A DNA stretch of 59,503 nt from Rhodocyclaceae bacterium (GCA_016791145.1 JAEUNJ010000253.1:1-59503), one strand, 5' to 3'. Positions 10,284 through 20,855 are shown, counted from the stretch's first letter. Notes: generated from the sequence alone by a model not told the origin. Made by a program: numbers and translations.

Positions 10284-10925
10284 ATGAGCACCATCACCAT
10301 CGCCCTTTCCAAGGGCCGCATCTTCGACGAGACCCTTCCCCTGCTCGCCGCGGCCGGCATCGTGCCGGCCGAGAATCCCGAATCCTCCCGGAAGCTGATC
10401 ATCGGCACCAACCGGCCCGAGGTGAGGGTGGTGATCGTGCGGGCCTCCGACGTGCCCACCTACGTCCAGTACGGCGCCGCCGACCTGGGCATCGCCGGCA
10501 AGGACGTGCTGCTGGAGCACGGCGGCGCGGGCCTCTACCAGCCGCTCGACCTGAAGATCGCGCGCTGCCGCATGTGCGTCGCGGCCCCGGCCGGCTTCGA
10601 TTACCAGGCCGCGGTGCGGCGTGGGGCGCGGCTGCGCGTGGCCACCAAGTACATCGAGGTGGCCCGGGAACATTTCGCCGCCAAGGGCGTGCACGTGGAC
10701 CTGATCAAGCTCTACGGTTCCATGGAACTCGCCCCCCTGGCCGGACTGGCCGAGGCCATCGTGGATCTCGTCTCCAGCGGCGCGACCCTGAAGGCCAACA
10801 ACCTGGTGGAGGTGGAGGAGATCATGCCCATCTCGTCCCGGCTCATCGTGAACCAGGCCTCCATGAAGATGAAGCACGACCTGATCCAGCCCGTCATCGA
10901 CGCCTTCGCCGGAGCCGTCCCATGA
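10284..10925 (+). CDS. hisG: ATP phosphoribosyltransferase catalytic subunit HisG (short form)
   Basis: First step of histidine synthesis. 213 residues, which is the short form lacking the C-terminal regulatory ACT-like domain; such enzymes need the HisZ regulatory subunit, which is not in this window. Conserved N-terminus [17 protein letters not shown] and PRPP-binding region near [15 protein letters not shown]. It overlaps hisD by 4 nt. Confidence 0.96.
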   Translation: MSTITIALSKGRIFDETLPLLAAAGIVPAENPESSRKLIIGTNRPEVRVVIVRASDVPTYVQYGAADLGIAGKDVLLEHGGAGLYQPLDLKIARCRMCVAAPAGFDYQAAVRRGARLRVATKYIEVAREHFAAKGVHVDLIKLYGSMELAPLAGLAEAIVDLVSSGATLKANNLVEVEEIMPISSRLIVNQASMKMKHDLIQPVIDAFAGAVP

Positions 10926-12226
10926 ACGTCCAGCCGCGCCGCCTCTCCACCCGCGATCCAGAGTTCCTGTCCACCCTCGACGCGCTGCTCCACTTCGACC
11001 ACTCGACCGACGAAGCCATCGAACGCACCGTGGCCGAGATCCTGGCCAACGTGCGCACGCTGGGCGACGAGGCCGTCCTGGATTACACGCGCCGCTTCGA
11101 CAGGCTAGAGGTGACGAGGATGGCGCAGGTGGAACTGGCCCCTGCCGAACTCGCCGCCGCCTTCTCCGGCCTCCCGGCCGATCGGCGCGAGGCCCTGGAA
11201 CACGCGGCGCGGCGCATCCGTTCCTACCACGAGCGGCAAAAGGCCGAGTCCTGGGAATACCAGGAGGCCGACGGCACGCGGCTGGGGCAGAAGGTGACGC
11301 CCCTGGACCGTGTCGGCCTCTATGTTCCGGGCGGCAAGGCCGCCTACCCGAGTTCGGTGCTCATGAACGCCATCCCGGCGAAGGTGGCCGGCGTGCGTGA
11401 ACTGATCATGGTGGTCCCCACGCCTCGCGGCGAGCGTAATGCCCTCGTCCTGGCCGCCGCCCACCTGGCCAGCGTGGACCGGGTCTTCGCCCTCGGCGGT
11501 GCCCAGGCCGTGGGCGCCCTGGCCTACGGCACCCAGACCATTCCCCAGGTGGACAAGATCGTCGGTCCCGGCAACGCCTACGTGGCGAGCGCCAAGCGTC
11601 GCGTCTTCGGCGTCGTCGGCATCGACATGGTGGCCGGGCCCTCGGAAGTCCTCGTCATTTCGGACGGCTCAGGCGATCCGGACTGGACGGCCATGGACCT
11701 CTTCGCCCAGGCCGAGCACGACGAACTGGCCCAGTCCATCCTGCTGTGCCCGGACGCCGCCTACCTGGACCGGGTCGCGGCGAGCATCGAGAGGCTGTTG
11801 CCCGGCATGCCCCGGCGGGAGGTGATCGCGGCGTCCCTGTCGGGCCGCGGCGCCCTGATCCTCGTCTCCGACCTGGAGGAGGCCTGCACCATCGCCAACC
11901 GCATCGCCCCCGAGCACCTGGAACTGGCGGTGGAGGATCCGCGCGCGCTGCTCGGCCGCATCCGCCATGCCGGCGCCATCTTCATGGGGCACTACGCCTC
12001 GGAATCCCTGGGCGACTACTGCGCCGGGCCTAACCACGTCCTGCCCACCTCCCGCAGCGCCCGCTTCTCGAGCCCCCTGGGCGTCTACGACTTCCAGAAG
12101 CGATCCAGCCTGATCGAGATCTCGGCGGCCGGCGCCCAGGCCCTCGGCCCCGTCGCCTCCACGCTCGCCCACGGGGAAGGGCTGACCGCCCACGCCCGGG
12201 CGGCGGAACTGCGGTTGGGAAGGTAA
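10922..12226 (+). CDS. hisD: Histidinol dehydrogenase HisD
   Basis: Last two steps of histidine synthesis (histidinol to histidine, NAD- and Zn-dependent). 434 residues. Signature region [17 protein letters not shown] and the zinc/catalytic stretch AEHDE are present, with the HE/H residues near [11 protein letters not shown] at 10922 overlaps hisG by 4 nt; a longer frame upstream lies within hisG and is not used. The gene ends facing the inverted hisC, with a 9-bp hairpin between them. Confidence 0.97.
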   Translation: MNVQPRRLSTRDPEFLSTLDALLHFDHSTDEAIERTVAEILANVRTLGDEAVLDYTRRFDRLEVTRMAQVELAPAELAAAFSGLPADRREALEHAARRIRSYHERQKAESWEYQEADGTRLGQKVTPLDRVGLYVPGGKAAYPSSVLMNAIPAKVAGVRELIMVVPTPRGERNALVLAAAHLASVDRVFALGGAQAVGALAYGTQTIPQVDKIVGPGNAYVASAKRRVFGVVGIDMVAGPSEVLVISDGSGDPDWTAMDLFAQAEHDELAQSILLCPDAAYLDRVAASIERLLPGMPRREVIAASLSGRGALILVSDLEEACTIANRIAPEHLELAVEDPRALLGRIRHAGAIFMGHYASESLGDYCAGPNHVLPTSRSARFSSPLGVYDFQKRSSLIEISAAGAQALGPVASTLAHGEGLTAHARAAELRLGR

Positions 12227-12236
12227 GGCCGATTTA

Positions 12237-12259
12237 CGTCCCGCCGGCGCGGCGGGACG
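12237..12259. terminator. Hairpin between convergent hisD and hisC
   Basis: CGTCCCGCC-ggcgc-GGCGGGACG: a perfect 9-bp stem with a 5-nt loop, located exactly between the two convergent stops. There is no U-run on either strand, so it may act as a Rho-assisted or 3'-end stabilising hairpin rather than a classical terminator. Confidence 0.5.
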
Positions 12260-12271
12260 GATGGAACGCGG

Positions 12272-13345
12272 CTAGCGGAGAAGGTCGCGCAGGGCGTCCG
12301 TCAGGACGCCGCACTGCTCGTCGGTGCCGACGGTGATGCGCAGGTACTGGTCGATGCGCGGCAGTTGGAAGTGCCGCACGATGATGCTGCGCTCGCGCAG
12401 GGCCCTGGCCAGTTCCCCGGCGTCGCGCCCCGGATGGCGGGCGAACACGAAATTCGCCGCCGAGGGGATCACCTGGAAGCCAATTCCTTCCAGGGCGGCG
12501 ACCAGGGTGGTGCGACTGCGGATCACGGCCTGGCGGGTGCGGTCGAACCACTCCCGGTCCTCCATGGCCGCGACGGCGCCGGCCAGGGCCATCCGGCCCA
12601 GCGGATAGGAATTGAAGCTGTTCTTCACCCGCTCCAGGCCTTCGATCAGGTGTGGCTGGCCGATGGCGAAGCCCACCCGGAGCCCGGCCAGGCTGCGCGA
12701 CTTCGACAGGGTCTGGACGACCAGCAGGTTGGGATGACGGGCCACGAGCGGCACCGCCGACTGGCCGCCGAAATCCACGTAGGCTTCATCGACCACCACC
12801 ACCGAATCGGGATTGCCGGCGACGATGCGCTCCAGGTCCCCGAGGGCCAGCGCCCGGCCCGTCGGCGCGTTCGGATTGGCGAAGATGATGCCGCCATTGG
12901 AGCGCAGGTAGTCGGAGGCGCGAATGGAGAAATCCTCGGCCAGCGGCACGGTCTCGTGGGCGATGCCGTAAAGCCCGCAATACACCGGGTAGAAGCTGTA
13001 GGTGATGTCCGGGAAGAGCAGGGGGCGGTCGTGCCTGAGCAGGCCGAGGAAGACGTGGGCGAGGACCTCGTCGGAGCCGTTCCCGACGAAGACCTCGCGC
13101 GGCGAGACGCCGCCGAAGAAGGCGGCGATGGCCCCCTTCAGCCGTTCGGCATTGGGGTCCGGATACAGGCGCAGTCCGTCGCCGACCTCGCCGCGCAGGG
13201 CGTCCAGCGCCCGCGGACTCGGTCCGTAGGGGTTTTCGTTGGTGTTCAGCTTGACCAGGTTGGCCAGCTTCGGCTGCTCGCCGGGGACGTAGGGGGAGAG
13301 GCCGCGGACGACGGCGCTCCAGTAACGGTTTTCGGGGGCGTTCAT
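12272..13345 (-). CDS. hisC: Histidinol-phosphate aminotransferase HisC
   Basis: PLP-dependent conversion of imidazole acetol phosphate to histidinol phosphate. 357 residues; substrate region [16 protein letters not shown] lysine in [14 protein letters not shown], and [14 protein letters not shown] near the C-terminus. In most betaproteobacterial his operons hisC lies co-directionally between hisD and hisB. Here it is at that exact position but on the opposite strand, so it cannot be on the his operon mRNA and must have its own promoter in the 13346-13474 gap. Confidence 0.96.
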   Translation of the reverse strand: MNAPENRYWSAVVRGLSPYVPGEQPKLANLVKLNTNENPYGPSPRALDALRGEVGDGLRLYPDPNAERLKGAIAAFFGGVSPREVFVGNGSDEVLAHVFLGLLRHDRPLLFPDITYSFYPVYCGLYGIAHETVPLAEDFSIRASDYLRSNGGIIFANPNAPTGRALALGDLERIVAGNPDSVVVVDEAYVDFGGQSAVPLVARHPNLLVVQTLSKSRSLAGLRVGFAIGQPHLIEGLERVKNSFNSYPLGRMALAGAVAAMEDREWFDRTRQAVIRSRTTLVAALEGIGFQVIPSAANFVFARHPGRDAGELARALRERSIIVRHFQLPRIDQYLRITVGTDEQCGVLTDALRDLLR

Positions 13346-13433
13346 GCGGAATTGCGGATCGGGCCGGTCGGTGGGGAGGACGCCTGGCGGCCTTCGGCGG
13401 CGACCGCGGCCGGAAGGCTGGAAAGGCCTGAAA

Positions 13434-13442
13434 TGGTATCAT
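13434..13442 (+). promoter_or_regulatory. Extended -10 promoter candidate for hisB onward
   Basis: TGGTATCAT (TG-N-TATCAT) lies 33 nt before the hisB start, in the divergent gap between hisC and hisB. There is no convincing -35, as expected of an extended -10 promoter. The inverted hisC and the hairpin after hisD make a separate promoter for hisBHAFIE necessary or at least useful. Confidence 0.4.
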
Positions 13443-13474
13443 GCAGCGACCCGCAACCGGACCCTGCCGCGGCC

Positions 13475-14059
13475 ATGCGCCAAGCCGAAATCACCCGCAA
13501 CACGCTGGAAACCCAGATACGCGTCGCCATCGACCTGGATGGCACCGGCAAATCGGATCTTGCCACCGGCATGGGCTTCCTGGACCACATGCTCGACCAG
13601 ATCGCGCGCCATGGCCTGATCGACCTGACGGTGGAAGCGAAGGGGGATTTGCACATAGACGGACACCACACCACGGAGGACGTGGGGATCACGATCGGGC
13701 AGGCCCTGGCCAGGGCCTGGGGCGACAAGAGGGGATTGCGCCGCTACGGCCATGCCTACGTGCCGCTGGACGAGGCCCTGTCGCGCGTCGTCGTCGACCT
13801 GTCGGGCCGTCCGGGCCTCGTATTCCAGGTGCCCTTCACCCGGGCCGCCATCGGCGAGTTCGACGTCGATCTCGTGCGGGAGTTTTTCCAGGGACTCGTG
13901 AACCATGCCGGGATCACCCTGCACATCGACAATCTGAGGGGCGACAACGCCCATCACCAGGCGGAAACGGTCTTCAAGGCCTTCGCCCGCGCCTTGCGCA
14001 TGGCGGTGGAGGCCGATCCCCGCGGCGGCGGCATCCCGTCCACCAAGGGCAGCCTCTGA
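13475..14059 (+). CDS. hisB: Imidazoleglycerol-phosphate dehydratase HisB
   Basis: Monofunctional 194-residue dehydratase (no phosphatase domain). The metal-binding motifs HHTTED and the second H-H-x-x-E cluster ([15 protein letters not shown]) are present. A longer frame extends upstream antisense to hisC and is rejected; ATG at 13475 begins a normal N-terminus. Followed after 73 nt by hisH; the gap holds an 8-bp hairpin (14060-14081). Confidence 0.96.
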   Translation: MRQAEITRNTLETQIRVAIDLDGTGKSDLATGMGFLDHMLDQIARHGLIDLTVEAKGDLHIDGHHTTEDVGITIGQALARAWGDKRGLRRYGHAYVPLDEALSRVVVDLSGRPGLVFQVPFTRAAIGEFDVDLVREFFQGLVNHAGITLHIDNLRGDNAHHQAETVFKAFARALRMAVEADPRGGGIPSTKGSL

Positions 14060-14081
14060 GCGGCCGGTCGTCGCCGGCCGC
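14060..14081 (+). other. Stem-loop after hisB
   Basis: GCGGCCGG-tcgtcg-CCGGCCGC, a perfect 8-bp stem starting at the last base of the hisB stop codon. No U-run follows. It could protect or attenuate the mRNA; function unknown. Confidence 0.35.
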
Positions 14082-14132
14082 CCGGCGGATACTTCAGCGA
14101 GAACAACCCCGCTCACCCCCCGAGGTCCTCCG

Positions 14133-14774
14133 ATGAATCCCAGCGTCGCCGTCGTCGATTACGGCATGGGCAATCTGCGTTCGGTCGCCAAGGCCCTGGA
14201 ACACGTGGCCGACGGGCGGCCGGTGGTCGTGACCGCCGACCCGTCGATGGTGGCCGCCGCCGGGCGGGTGGTGGTGCCCGGACAGGGCGCCATGCCCGAC
14301 TGCATGGCTGAGCTGCAGCGCCGGGGCCTGAGGGAAGCGGTGCTGCGGGCCGCCGCGGAGAAGCCCTTCCTGGGCATCTGCATCGGCTTGCAGATGCTCT
14401 TCGAGCACAGCGACGAGGGCGACGTGCCCGGTCTGGGGCTGCTGCCCGGCCGGGTGAGGCATTTCCCCATGGAGGCCATGAAGGGCGCCGCGGGCGAGAG
14501 GCTCAAGGTGCCCCACATGGGCTGGAACCAGGTCCAGCAGGCGGAGCCGCACCCCTTGTGGGATGGCATCGCCGACGGCGGCCGTTTCTATTTCGTGCAC
14601 AGTTACTACGTGGAGCCTGCCGCGCCGGACGTGATTGCCGGGTCCACCGTTTACGGCATCCCCTTTACCAGCGCGGTGGCCCGCGCTAACATCTTCGCCG
14701 TCCAATTCCACCCGGAAAAGAGTGCCCAGGCCGGCCTCCGGCTCCTCCGCAACTTCATGCACTGGAAGCCCTGA
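14133..14774 (+). CDS. hisH: Imidazole glycerol phosphate synthase glutaminase subunit HisH
   Basis: Class I glutamine amidotransferase that supplies ammonia to HisF. 213 residues with the catalytic triad: C83 (LGICIGLQ) and H193/E195 (FHPEKS). The oxyanion strand PGQGAMPDC near residues 49-57 is intact. hisA follows after a 92-nt gap containing a 17-bp palindrome (ATGCCCGC-a-GCGGGCAT, 14779-14795). Confidence 0.96.
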   Translation: MNPSVAVVDYGMGNLRSVAKALEHVADGRPVVVTADPSMVAAAGRVVVPGQGAMPDCMAELQRRGLREAVLRAAAEKPFLGICIGLQMLFEHSDEGDVPGLGLLPGRVRHFPMEAMKGAAGERLKVPHMGWNQVQQAEPHPLWDGIADGGRFYFVHSYYVEPAAPDVIAGSTVYGIPFTSAVARANIFAVQFHPEKSAQAGLRLLRNFMHWKP

Positions 14775-14866
14775 CGCCATGCCCGCAGCGGGCATCCCGA
14801 GCGCCCCCGAATATCCGCACCGTCCCCGATTTTCCTGACCGCCACGGTTTCGAGACCTCACTATCC

Positions 14867-15616
14867 ATGCTGCTGATACCCGCGATCGACCTGAAGGATG
14901 GCCATTGCGTGCGCCTCAAGCAGGGCGCGATGGACGACGCCACCGTGTTCTCGGAGAATCCCGGGGCCATGGCCAGGCACTGGATCGCCCAGGGCGCCCG
15001 CCGGCTGCACCTGGTGGACCTCAACGGCGCCTTCGCCGGCAAGCCCAAGAACGAGCCCGCGATCAAGGCCATCCTGCAGGAAGTGGGCGACGAGATTCCC
15101 GTCCAGTTGGGTGGCGGCATCCGTGACCTGGATACCATCGAGCGCTGCCTCGACGACGGGGTCACCTACGTGATCATCGGCACGGCCGCGGTGAAGAATC
15201 CCGGGTTCCTCCACGATGCGTGCGGCGCCTTTCCCGGCCACATCATCGTCGGGCTCGATGCCAAGGACGGCAAGGTCGCCGTCGACGGATGGTCCAAGAT
15301 GACCGGGCACGACGTGATCGACCTGGCGAAGAAGTTCGAGGACTACGGCGTCGAGGCCGTCATCTACACGGACATCGGGCGCGACGGCATGATGAGCGGC
15401 GTCAATGTGGAGGCTACGGTCAAACTGGCCCAGGCCCTGAAGATCCCCGTGATCGCCTCCGGGGGCATCGCCAGCCTGAAGGACGTTAAGGCCCTCTGCG
15501 AGGTCCAGGACGAAGGCATCATGGGGGCCATCACGGGCCGCGCCATCTACGAGGGCAAGCTGGATTTCAAGAAGGCCCAGGCCGAGGCGGACAAGCACTC
15601 CGCCGGCACCGCCTGA
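14867..15616 (+). CDS. hisA: ProFAR isomerase HisA
   Basis: Phosphoribosylformimino-5-aminoimidazole carboxamide ribotide isomerase, 249 residues, TIM barrel. Catalytic D8 (IPAIDLKDG) and the second Asp in [10 protein letters not shown] are present; phosphate-binding loops GGGIRD and ASGGI are seen. Pairs in the operon with hisH and hisF. Confidence 0.97.
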   Translation: MLLIPAIDLKDGHCVRLKQGAMDDATVFSENPGAMARHWIAQGARRLHLVDLNGAFAGKPKNEPAIKAILQEVGDEIPVQLGGGIRDLDTIERCLDDGVTYVIIGTAAVKNPGFLHDACGAFPGHIIVGLDAKDGKVAVDGWSKMTGHDVIDLAKKFEDYGVEAVIYTDIGRDGMMSGVNVEATVKLAQALKIPVIASGGIASLKDVKALCEVQDEGIMGAITGRAIYEGKLDFKKAQAEADKHSAGTA

Positions 15617-15688
15617 GCGACGGGAACCGACCCGACCCCGGCCCCGTCTTCCGCAACGTTCCGACCCCGCACCCGCCGGCCGCCACCC

Positions 15689-16443
<755 letters not shown>

Positions 16444-16447
<4 letters not shown>

Positions 16448-16833
16448 GCCAGCCCAAATGGCTGAACCAGGTGAAGTGGGACGACCAGGGGCTGGTCCCG
16501 GCCATTTCACAGGATGCGAAGACCGGCGAGATCCTGATGGTCGCCTGGATGAACCGGGAGGCCCTGGAACTGACGGCCAAGGAGGGACGGGCGATCTTCT
16601 GGTCCCGGTCCCGCAAGAAGCTGTGGCGCAAGGGTGAGGAGTCCGGCCACGTGCAGACCCTGCACGAGGTCCGGCTCGACTGCGACAACGACGTGGTGCT
16701 GCTGAAGGTGGAGCAGATCGGCGGCATCGCCTGTCACACGGGACGCCGGTCCTGCTTCTTCCAGCGCCTCGAGGACGGCAGGTGGGTGGAGGTGGAGCCC
16801 GTTTTGAAGGATCCCAAGGAGATATACAAGTGA
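16444..16833 (+). CDS. hisI: Phosphoribosyl-AMP cyclohydrolase HisI
   Basis: Third step of the pathway. 129 residues, separate from hisE as is usual in betaproteobacteria. The metal-binding motif DCDND and cysteines [10 protein letters not shown] are intact. It overlaps hisF and hisE by 4 nt each. Confidence 0.96.
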
Positions 16834-17156
16834 TCGATCTCGAAGTCATCCACCGGGTCCAGCAGACCCTGCTCGAACGCAAGGGCGCCGCGCCCGATTC
16901 CTCATACGTCGCCAGCCTCTACGCCAAGGGCACCGAGGCCATCTGCAAGAAGGTGGCCGAGGAGGGGGCCGAGGTGATCATGGCGGCCAAGGACGGCGAC
17001 CGGCTCCACCTGGTACGCGAGGTGTGCGACCTCTGGTTCCACAGCCTCGTGCTGCTCACCCACATGGGCATCGGCGTGGACGACGTGATGGTCGAATTCC
17101 GCCGCCGGGAGGGCATCTCCGGCATCGACGAGAAGCGCTCGAGGACCCATCCGTGA
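16830..17156 (+). CDS. hisE: Phosphoribosyl-ATP pyrophosphatase HisE
   Basis: Second step of the pathway. 108 residues, MazG-like alpha-helical fold with the acidic metal-binding motif [13 protein letters not shown] at 16830 is chosen: aaggag lies 9-14 nt upstream and it overlaps the hisI stop (GTGA). Confidence 0.94.
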   Translation: MIDLEVIHRVQQTLLERKGAAPDSSYVASLYAKGTEAICKKVAEEGAEVIMAAKDGDRLHLVREVCDLWFHSLVLLTHMGIGVDDVMVEFRRREGISGIDEKRSRTHP

Positions 17157-17524
17157 CCGACTGCATCTTCTGCCGGATCGTCAAGGGAGAGATTCCGAGC
17201 CGGAAGGTCTACGAGGACGAGGATCTCTATGCCTTCCACGACATCCATCCTTCGGCGCCGGTGCACTTCATGATCATCCCGAAGCTGCACGTGCCTTCGC
17301 TGATGGCCGTGCGGCCCGAACACCAGGCCCTGCTGGGAAAGATCCTTCTCAAGGCCGACGACCTGGCCCGCAGCCAGGGCCTGGACGACGGCTTCCGGGT
17401 GATCATCAACACGGGTCGGATCGGACGGCAGGAGGTGTATCATCTGCACGTTCATATCGTCGGCGGGCCGGAGCCCCTGGGCTCCATGGTGTCGCGCAAG
17501 GTTCAGACGCCGCCCGCGCAATAG
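17153..17524 (+). CDS. HIT-family nucleotide-binding protein
   Basis: 123-residue histidine triad protein of the HinT branch. N-terminal zinc-type cysteines CIFC and the active motif HLHVH near residue 100. HinT enzymes hydrolyse aminoacyl- and other nucleoside phosphoramidates. GTG at 17153 overlaps the hisE stop. A hisE-HIT-tatA order is common in betaproteobacteria. Confidence 0.92.
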   Translation: MTDCIFCRIVKGEIPSRKVYEDEDLYAFHDIHPSAPVHFMIIPKLHVPSLMAVRPEHQALLGKILLKADDLARSQGLDDGFRVIINTGRIGRQEVYHLHVHIVGGPEPLGSMVSRKVQTPPAQ

Positions 17525-17533
17525 GAGAGAGGC

Positions 17534-17755
17534 ATGGGAAGCTGGAGCATCTGGCACTGGCTCGTGGTCCTGGTGATCGTGATGCTCGTGTTCGGGACCA
17601 AGAAGTTGCGCAGCATGGGCCAGGACCTGGGAGGCGCCGTCAAGGGCTTCAAGGAAGGCATGAAGGAGGGCACCGCCGCTGCCGACAAGCCCATCGAGGC
17701 GCAGCAGGTGGGCCACACCATCGAGGGCGAGGTCAAGGAGAAGACCAAGGGCTGA
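17534..17755 (+). CDS. tatA: Twin-arginine translocase subunit TatA
   Basis: 73 residues: N-terminal membrane helix ([17 protein letters not shown]), the FGTKKLR hinge and an amphipathic helix, then a charged tail. TatA polymerises to form the passage for folded Tat substrates. It is followed by a strong terminator before tatB. Confidence 0.95.
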   Translation: MGSWSIWHWLVVLVIVMLVFGTKKLRSMGQDLGGAVKGFKEGMKEGTAAADKPIEAQQVGHTIEGEVKEKTKG

Positions 17756-17782
17756 CGGCTGCGGCCGGCAGCCTCGAGCGAG

Positions 17783-17809
17783 CGAGCGGGAATTCCCGCT
17801 CGTTTTTTT
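17783..17809 (+). terminator. Rho-independent terminator between tatA and tatB
   Basis: CGAGCGGG-aatt-CCCGCTCG followed directly by seven T residues. A perfect 8-bp GC-rich stem with a U-run, on the plus strand, 28 nt after the tatA stop. It should terminate most transcripts coming from his/HIT/tatA, leaving tatB and tatC to read-through or a weak internal promoter. Confidence 0.85.
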
Positions 17810-17820
17810 CTGGGGCGCGC

Positions 17821-18267
17821 ATGTTCGACGTGGGTTTTTCCGAACTGATGGTCATCGCCGTCGTGGCGCTGATCGTCATCGGGCCGGAAAAGCTGCCCGG
17901 TGTCGCGCGGACCGCGGGGCACCTGCTGGGGCGGCTCCAGCGTTACGTCAACGACGTGAAGGCGGACATCAACCGGGAGATGCAGCTCGACGAGTTGAAG
18001 AAACTCCAGGAGCAGGTGGCCGAGGAGGCCCGGTCCATGGAGAGTTCAGTCCAGGCCCAGTTGAACTCGGTGGAAACCTCCCTCAACGAGTCGATCGCCG
18101 GCCCCCAGGAAACCCCCGCCACGGGGATCGGCGATTCCCCTGCCGCGGAGCCGGCCGCATTGCCGGAGAGCCCGATGCCGGACGCGTACGCGGCGCAGAC
18201 CGGCACAGGGGCGACCTCCGCTCCCCCAACGGCGGACGGCCAGGCGGCCGTCACCGCGAAATCCTGA
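17821..18267 (+). CDS. tatB: Twin-arginine translocase subunit TatB
   Basis: 148 residues: N-terminal membrane helix with the TatB-type glutamate (GFSELMVIAVVALIVIGPEKLP), amphipathic helix and a long acidic/Ala-Pro-rich tail. TatB with TatC binds twin-arginine signal peptides. The start is 12 nt after the U-run of the terminator. 149 nt separate it from tatC. Confidence 0.94.
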   Translation: MFDVGFSELMVIAVVALIVIGPEKLPGVARTAGHLLGRLQRYVNDVKADINREMQLDELKKLQEQVAEEARSMESSVQAQLNSVETSLNESIAGPQETPATGIGDSPAAEPAALPESPMPDAYAAQTGTGATSAPPTADGQAAVTAKS

Positions 18268-18416
18268 GCGCCCCGTGAGGATGCCACCGGGCCCGTCGAC
18301 CGGGCGATGCGCGGGAGCCACCACGCATCGCACGGTGCCCCCCGCCTTGCGTCCGGGCCCGCACCCCGCCAGCGCGTGCGGCGTGTTCTTCCAGCGGTCC
18401 TGAGCCGGGGAGCAGC
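18268..18416. other. tatB-tatC spacer with two small dyads
   Basis: No gene. Contains GCCCG-tcgac-CGGGC and CGATGCG-N12-CGCATCG. A 149-nt spacer between tatB and tatC is longer than usual for these coupled genes. No clear promoter was recognised. Confidence 0.4.
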
Positions 18417-19223
18417 ATGAGCGATATCCAGGAAACCTTCATGTCGCACCTCGTCGAGCTGCGCAACCGGCTCATGAAGGCGCTGCTGGCGGTGCTCGTG
18501 GTCTTCCTGGCCCTCGTTCCCTGGGCCGGCCGCGTCTACGACATCCTGGCCCAGCCCATGCTCGCCACGCTCCCCACCGGCACGAAGATGATCGCCACGG
18601 GGGTCATCACGCCGTTCATGGTGCCGATCAAGGTGGCGCTGCTGGTGGCCTTCGTCATCGCCCTGCCGATCGTCCTCTACCAAGCCTGGGCCTTCGTGGC
18701 TCCCGGGCTCTATGCCCACGAGAAGAAGTTCGCGCTCCCCCTCGTCTTCGGCACCACGGTCCTGTTCCTCTCTGGCATGGCCTTCTGCTACTTCTTCGTC
18801 TTCAACACGGTCTTCAAGTTCATCGCGGAGTTCGCCCCGTCGAGCATCACCCCGGCGCCGGACATCGAGCAATACCTGTCCTTCGTGCTCACCATGTTCC
18901 TGGCCTTCGGCGTCACCTTCGAGGTGCCGGTGGTGGTCGTCCTGCTCGTCAAGTTCGGCGTCGTGAGCCTGGAGAAGCTGAAGGAGATCCGGCCCTACGC
19001 CATCGTCGGCGCCTTCGTCATCGCCGCCGTCGTGACCCCGCCGGACGTCACCTCGCAGATCCTCCTCGCCGTGCCCATGTGCCTGCTGTTCGAACTGGGC
19101 CTGATCCTCGCCCGTTTCGTGGCCAAGCCCGCCGGCGCGAGCGACTATCGGGCGCCCACCGACGCGGAGATGGAGCGCACCCTCGACGAAGCCGAGTCCC
19201 GCGCTCCCCGCGACCGGAACTGA
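18417..19223 (+). CDS. tatC: Twin-arginine translocase subunit TatC
   Basis: 268-residue polytopic core of the Tat translocase with six predicted membrane helices. Conserved N-terminus (QETFMSHLVELRNRL), the YQAWAFVAPGLY region and the FGVTFEVPV motif. The start is preceded by ggggagcagc. Confidence 0.96.
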   Translation: MSDIQETFMSHLVELRNRLMKALLAVLVVFLALVPWAGRVYDILAQPMLATLPTGTKMIATGVITPFMVPIKVALLVAFVIALPIVLYQAWAFVAPGLYAHEKKFALPLVFGTTVLFLSGMAFCYFFVFNTVFKFIAEFAPSSITPAPDIEQYLSFVLTMFLAFGVTFEVPVVVVLLVKFGVVSLEKLKEIRPYAIVGAFVIAAVVTPPDVTSQILLAVPMCLLFELGLILARFVAKPAGASDYRAPTDAEMERTLDEAESRAPRDRN

Positions 19224-19239
19224 GCAAGCGGACGGGCAC

Positions 19240-20697
19240 ATGAACGAGGTCCTGCGCGGCAGGCTCTCCAACGATGCCGACGTCCGGAGCCTCGCCTCCT
19301 CGGCCCTCCTGCGCATGTTCGACAGCCTCTACGAGGGAGCCGTCGTCGTGGACCGGGAGGGTCGCATCACCTGGATCAACGACAAGTACAAGGCCCTGAT
19401 CGGCTGGAACGGCACCGAGCCCATCGAGGGCCGGGCGATCGAGGAAGTGATCCCGAACAGCCGCCTGCGGACGGTGGCCGAGAGCGGCCAGCCGGAAATG
19501 CTGGACATCTTCAACCTGGGGTCGCGGCAGGTGGTGGTTTCCCGGATCCCTCTCCAGGACGGGAAGGGCAGCGTGGTCGGTGCCCTCGGTGTGATCCTCT
19601 ACGATCGCCTGAACGCCCTGAAGCCCCTGGTTTCCAAGTTCCACCAGATGCGTTCCGACCTGGCGACCGCCCGCCGCGAACTGGCCGACAGCCGGCAGGC
19701 GAAATACCGGTTCAGCCAGTTCGTGGGTCTGAGTCCCGCCGCCGCGGAGGTGAAGGAAGAAGCCCGCCGCGCCGCCGAGCGGGACATGACCGTGCTGCTG
19801 CTCGGGGAAACCGGCACCGGCAAGGAACTCCTCGCCCATGCCATCCATGCGGCCAGCCGGCGCGCGGATGCGCCGATGGTCCGCGTGAATGCGGCCGCCA
19901 TTCCCGAGGGTCTCCTGGAGGCCGAACTCTTCGGCGTCGCCCCGGGCGCCTTCACCGGAGCCGGGCAGAAGGCCCGGCCCGGCAAGTTCGAACTGGCCGA
20001 CGGGGGAACGCTGTTCCTCGACGAGGTGGGGGACATGCCCCTGTCGCTGCAGGCCAAGCTCCTGCGGGTCCTGCAGGAGGGGGAACTCGAGCCCCTGGGG
20101 GCGACGCGGGTCAGGACGGTGGATGTGCGGGTCATCGCCGCCACCAGCCGGAACCTCCAGGCCATGGTGGAATCCGGCGGGTTTCGGGCCGACCTGTTCT
20201 ACCGCCTCAACGTCCTGCCCATCAGGCTGCCATCCCTGCGGGAGCGGCGGGAGGACCTGCCGATCCTGTGCGAGCACCTGCTGGAAACGATCGCGGAGCA
20301 GACCGGCGAGGCGCTGAAGACGGTTTCCGATGCGGCGCTCGGACGCCTGGCCGGCTACGAATGGCCGGGGAATGTCCGCGAACTTCACAACGTCCTGCAA
20401 CAGGCGGTGACCCGAAGTGACCGGAGGGAACTGGGGGCCGACGCCTTTCCGATGATTGCCGCCGCCACCGGGCCGGCCCGCGTCGACCGGGCGGCGCCGG
20501 CGGCGACACCGGTTCGTCCCTTGCGAGAGGCGGTGGCGGAGGCGGAGAGGGAAGAGATTCGCAAGGCCCTGGCCGCGGCGGGTGGCGTGAAGATACAGGC
20601 GGCCCGGCTACTGGGCATCAGTCGCGCGCAACTCTATGAAAAATTGGCGCATCTCGGTCTTGTGTCCGAATCTCCGGACACTGGATCGTCTGTCTGA
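19240..20697 (+). CDS. Sigma-54-dependent transcriptional activator with PAS sensor domain
   Basis: 485 residues: PAS domain (about 24-125), a short linker helix (130-157), AAA+ domain with Walker A GETGTGKE (189-196) and intact GAFTGA loop (236-241), and a Fis-type HTH (AARLLGISRAQLYEKL). No receiver domain, so it probably senses a small molecule or redox state through PAS. It sits just upstream of, and co-directional with, a transporter/acyl-CoA operon headed by a sigma-54 promoter. Three matching dyads at its 3' end and beyond (20663-20779) are likely its binding sites. It lies 16 nt after tatC but is functionally unrelated. Confidence 0.92.
   Translation: MNEVLRGRLSNDADVRSLASSALLRMFDSLYEGAVVVDREGRITWINDKYKALIGWNGTEPIEGRAIEEVIPNSRLRTVAESGQPEMLDIFNLGSRQVVVSRIPLQDGKGSVVGALGVILYDRLNALKPLVSKFHQMRSDLATARRELADSRQAKYRFSQFVGLSPAAAEVKEEARRAAERDMTVLLLGETGTGKELLAHAIHAASRRADAPMVRVNAAAIPEGLLEAELFGVAPGAFTGAGQKARPGKFELADGGTLFLDEVGDMPLSLQAKLLRVLQEGELEPLGATRVRTVDVRVIAATSRNLQAMVESGGFRADLFYRLNVLPIRLPSLRERREDLPILCEHLLETIAEQTGEALKTVSDAALGRLAGYEWPGNVRELHNVLQQAVTRSDRRELGADAFPMIAAATGPARVDRAAPAATPVRPLREAVAEAEREEIRKALAAAGGVKIQAARLLGISRAQLYEKLAHLGLVSESPDTGSSV
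20663..20680. promoter_or_regulatory. Enhancer-like dyad 1
   Basis: TGTCCGAATCTCCGGACA, a perfect 6-bp inverted repeat around 6 nt, inside the last codons of the sigma-54 activator gene. It matches sites 2 and 3 (consensus TGTCYG-N6-CNGACA). Likely upstream activating sequence for the adjacent activator. Confidence 0.65.
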
Positions 20698-20708
20698 ACT
20701 TTCGGACA
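20691..20708. promoter_or_regulatory. Enhancer-like dyad 2
   Basis: TGTCTGAACTTTCGGACA. Starts 28 bp after dyad 1 and is identical to it at 14 of 18 positions. It spans the activator stop codon. Confidence 0.65.
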
Positions 20709-20761
20709 CGAAGATTTAACCCCTTGAAATAACGACGATCGTCCCGGTGTTTCGAGGAGGG

Positions 20762-20779
20762 TGTCCGGCGAGCCTGACA
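20762..20779. promoter_or_regulatory. Enhancer-like dyad 3
   Basis: TGTCCGGCGAGCCTGACA. Same half-site pattern with one mismatch in the inner arm. It begins 94 bp before the -24 element, a typical distance for a sigma-54 enhancer. Confidence 0.55.
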
Positions 20780-20855
20780 GTCTCCCCGCGCCGCGCCCTG
20801 TTTTCGCCCGCCTCCTGGGGTACATAAGTTCAAATATTCAATCGGTTGCGATACC

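Noticed and set aside
12365..13474. Upstream extension of the hisB frame
   Set aside because: It lies antisense to hisC; HisB family proteins begin at the ATG at 13475.
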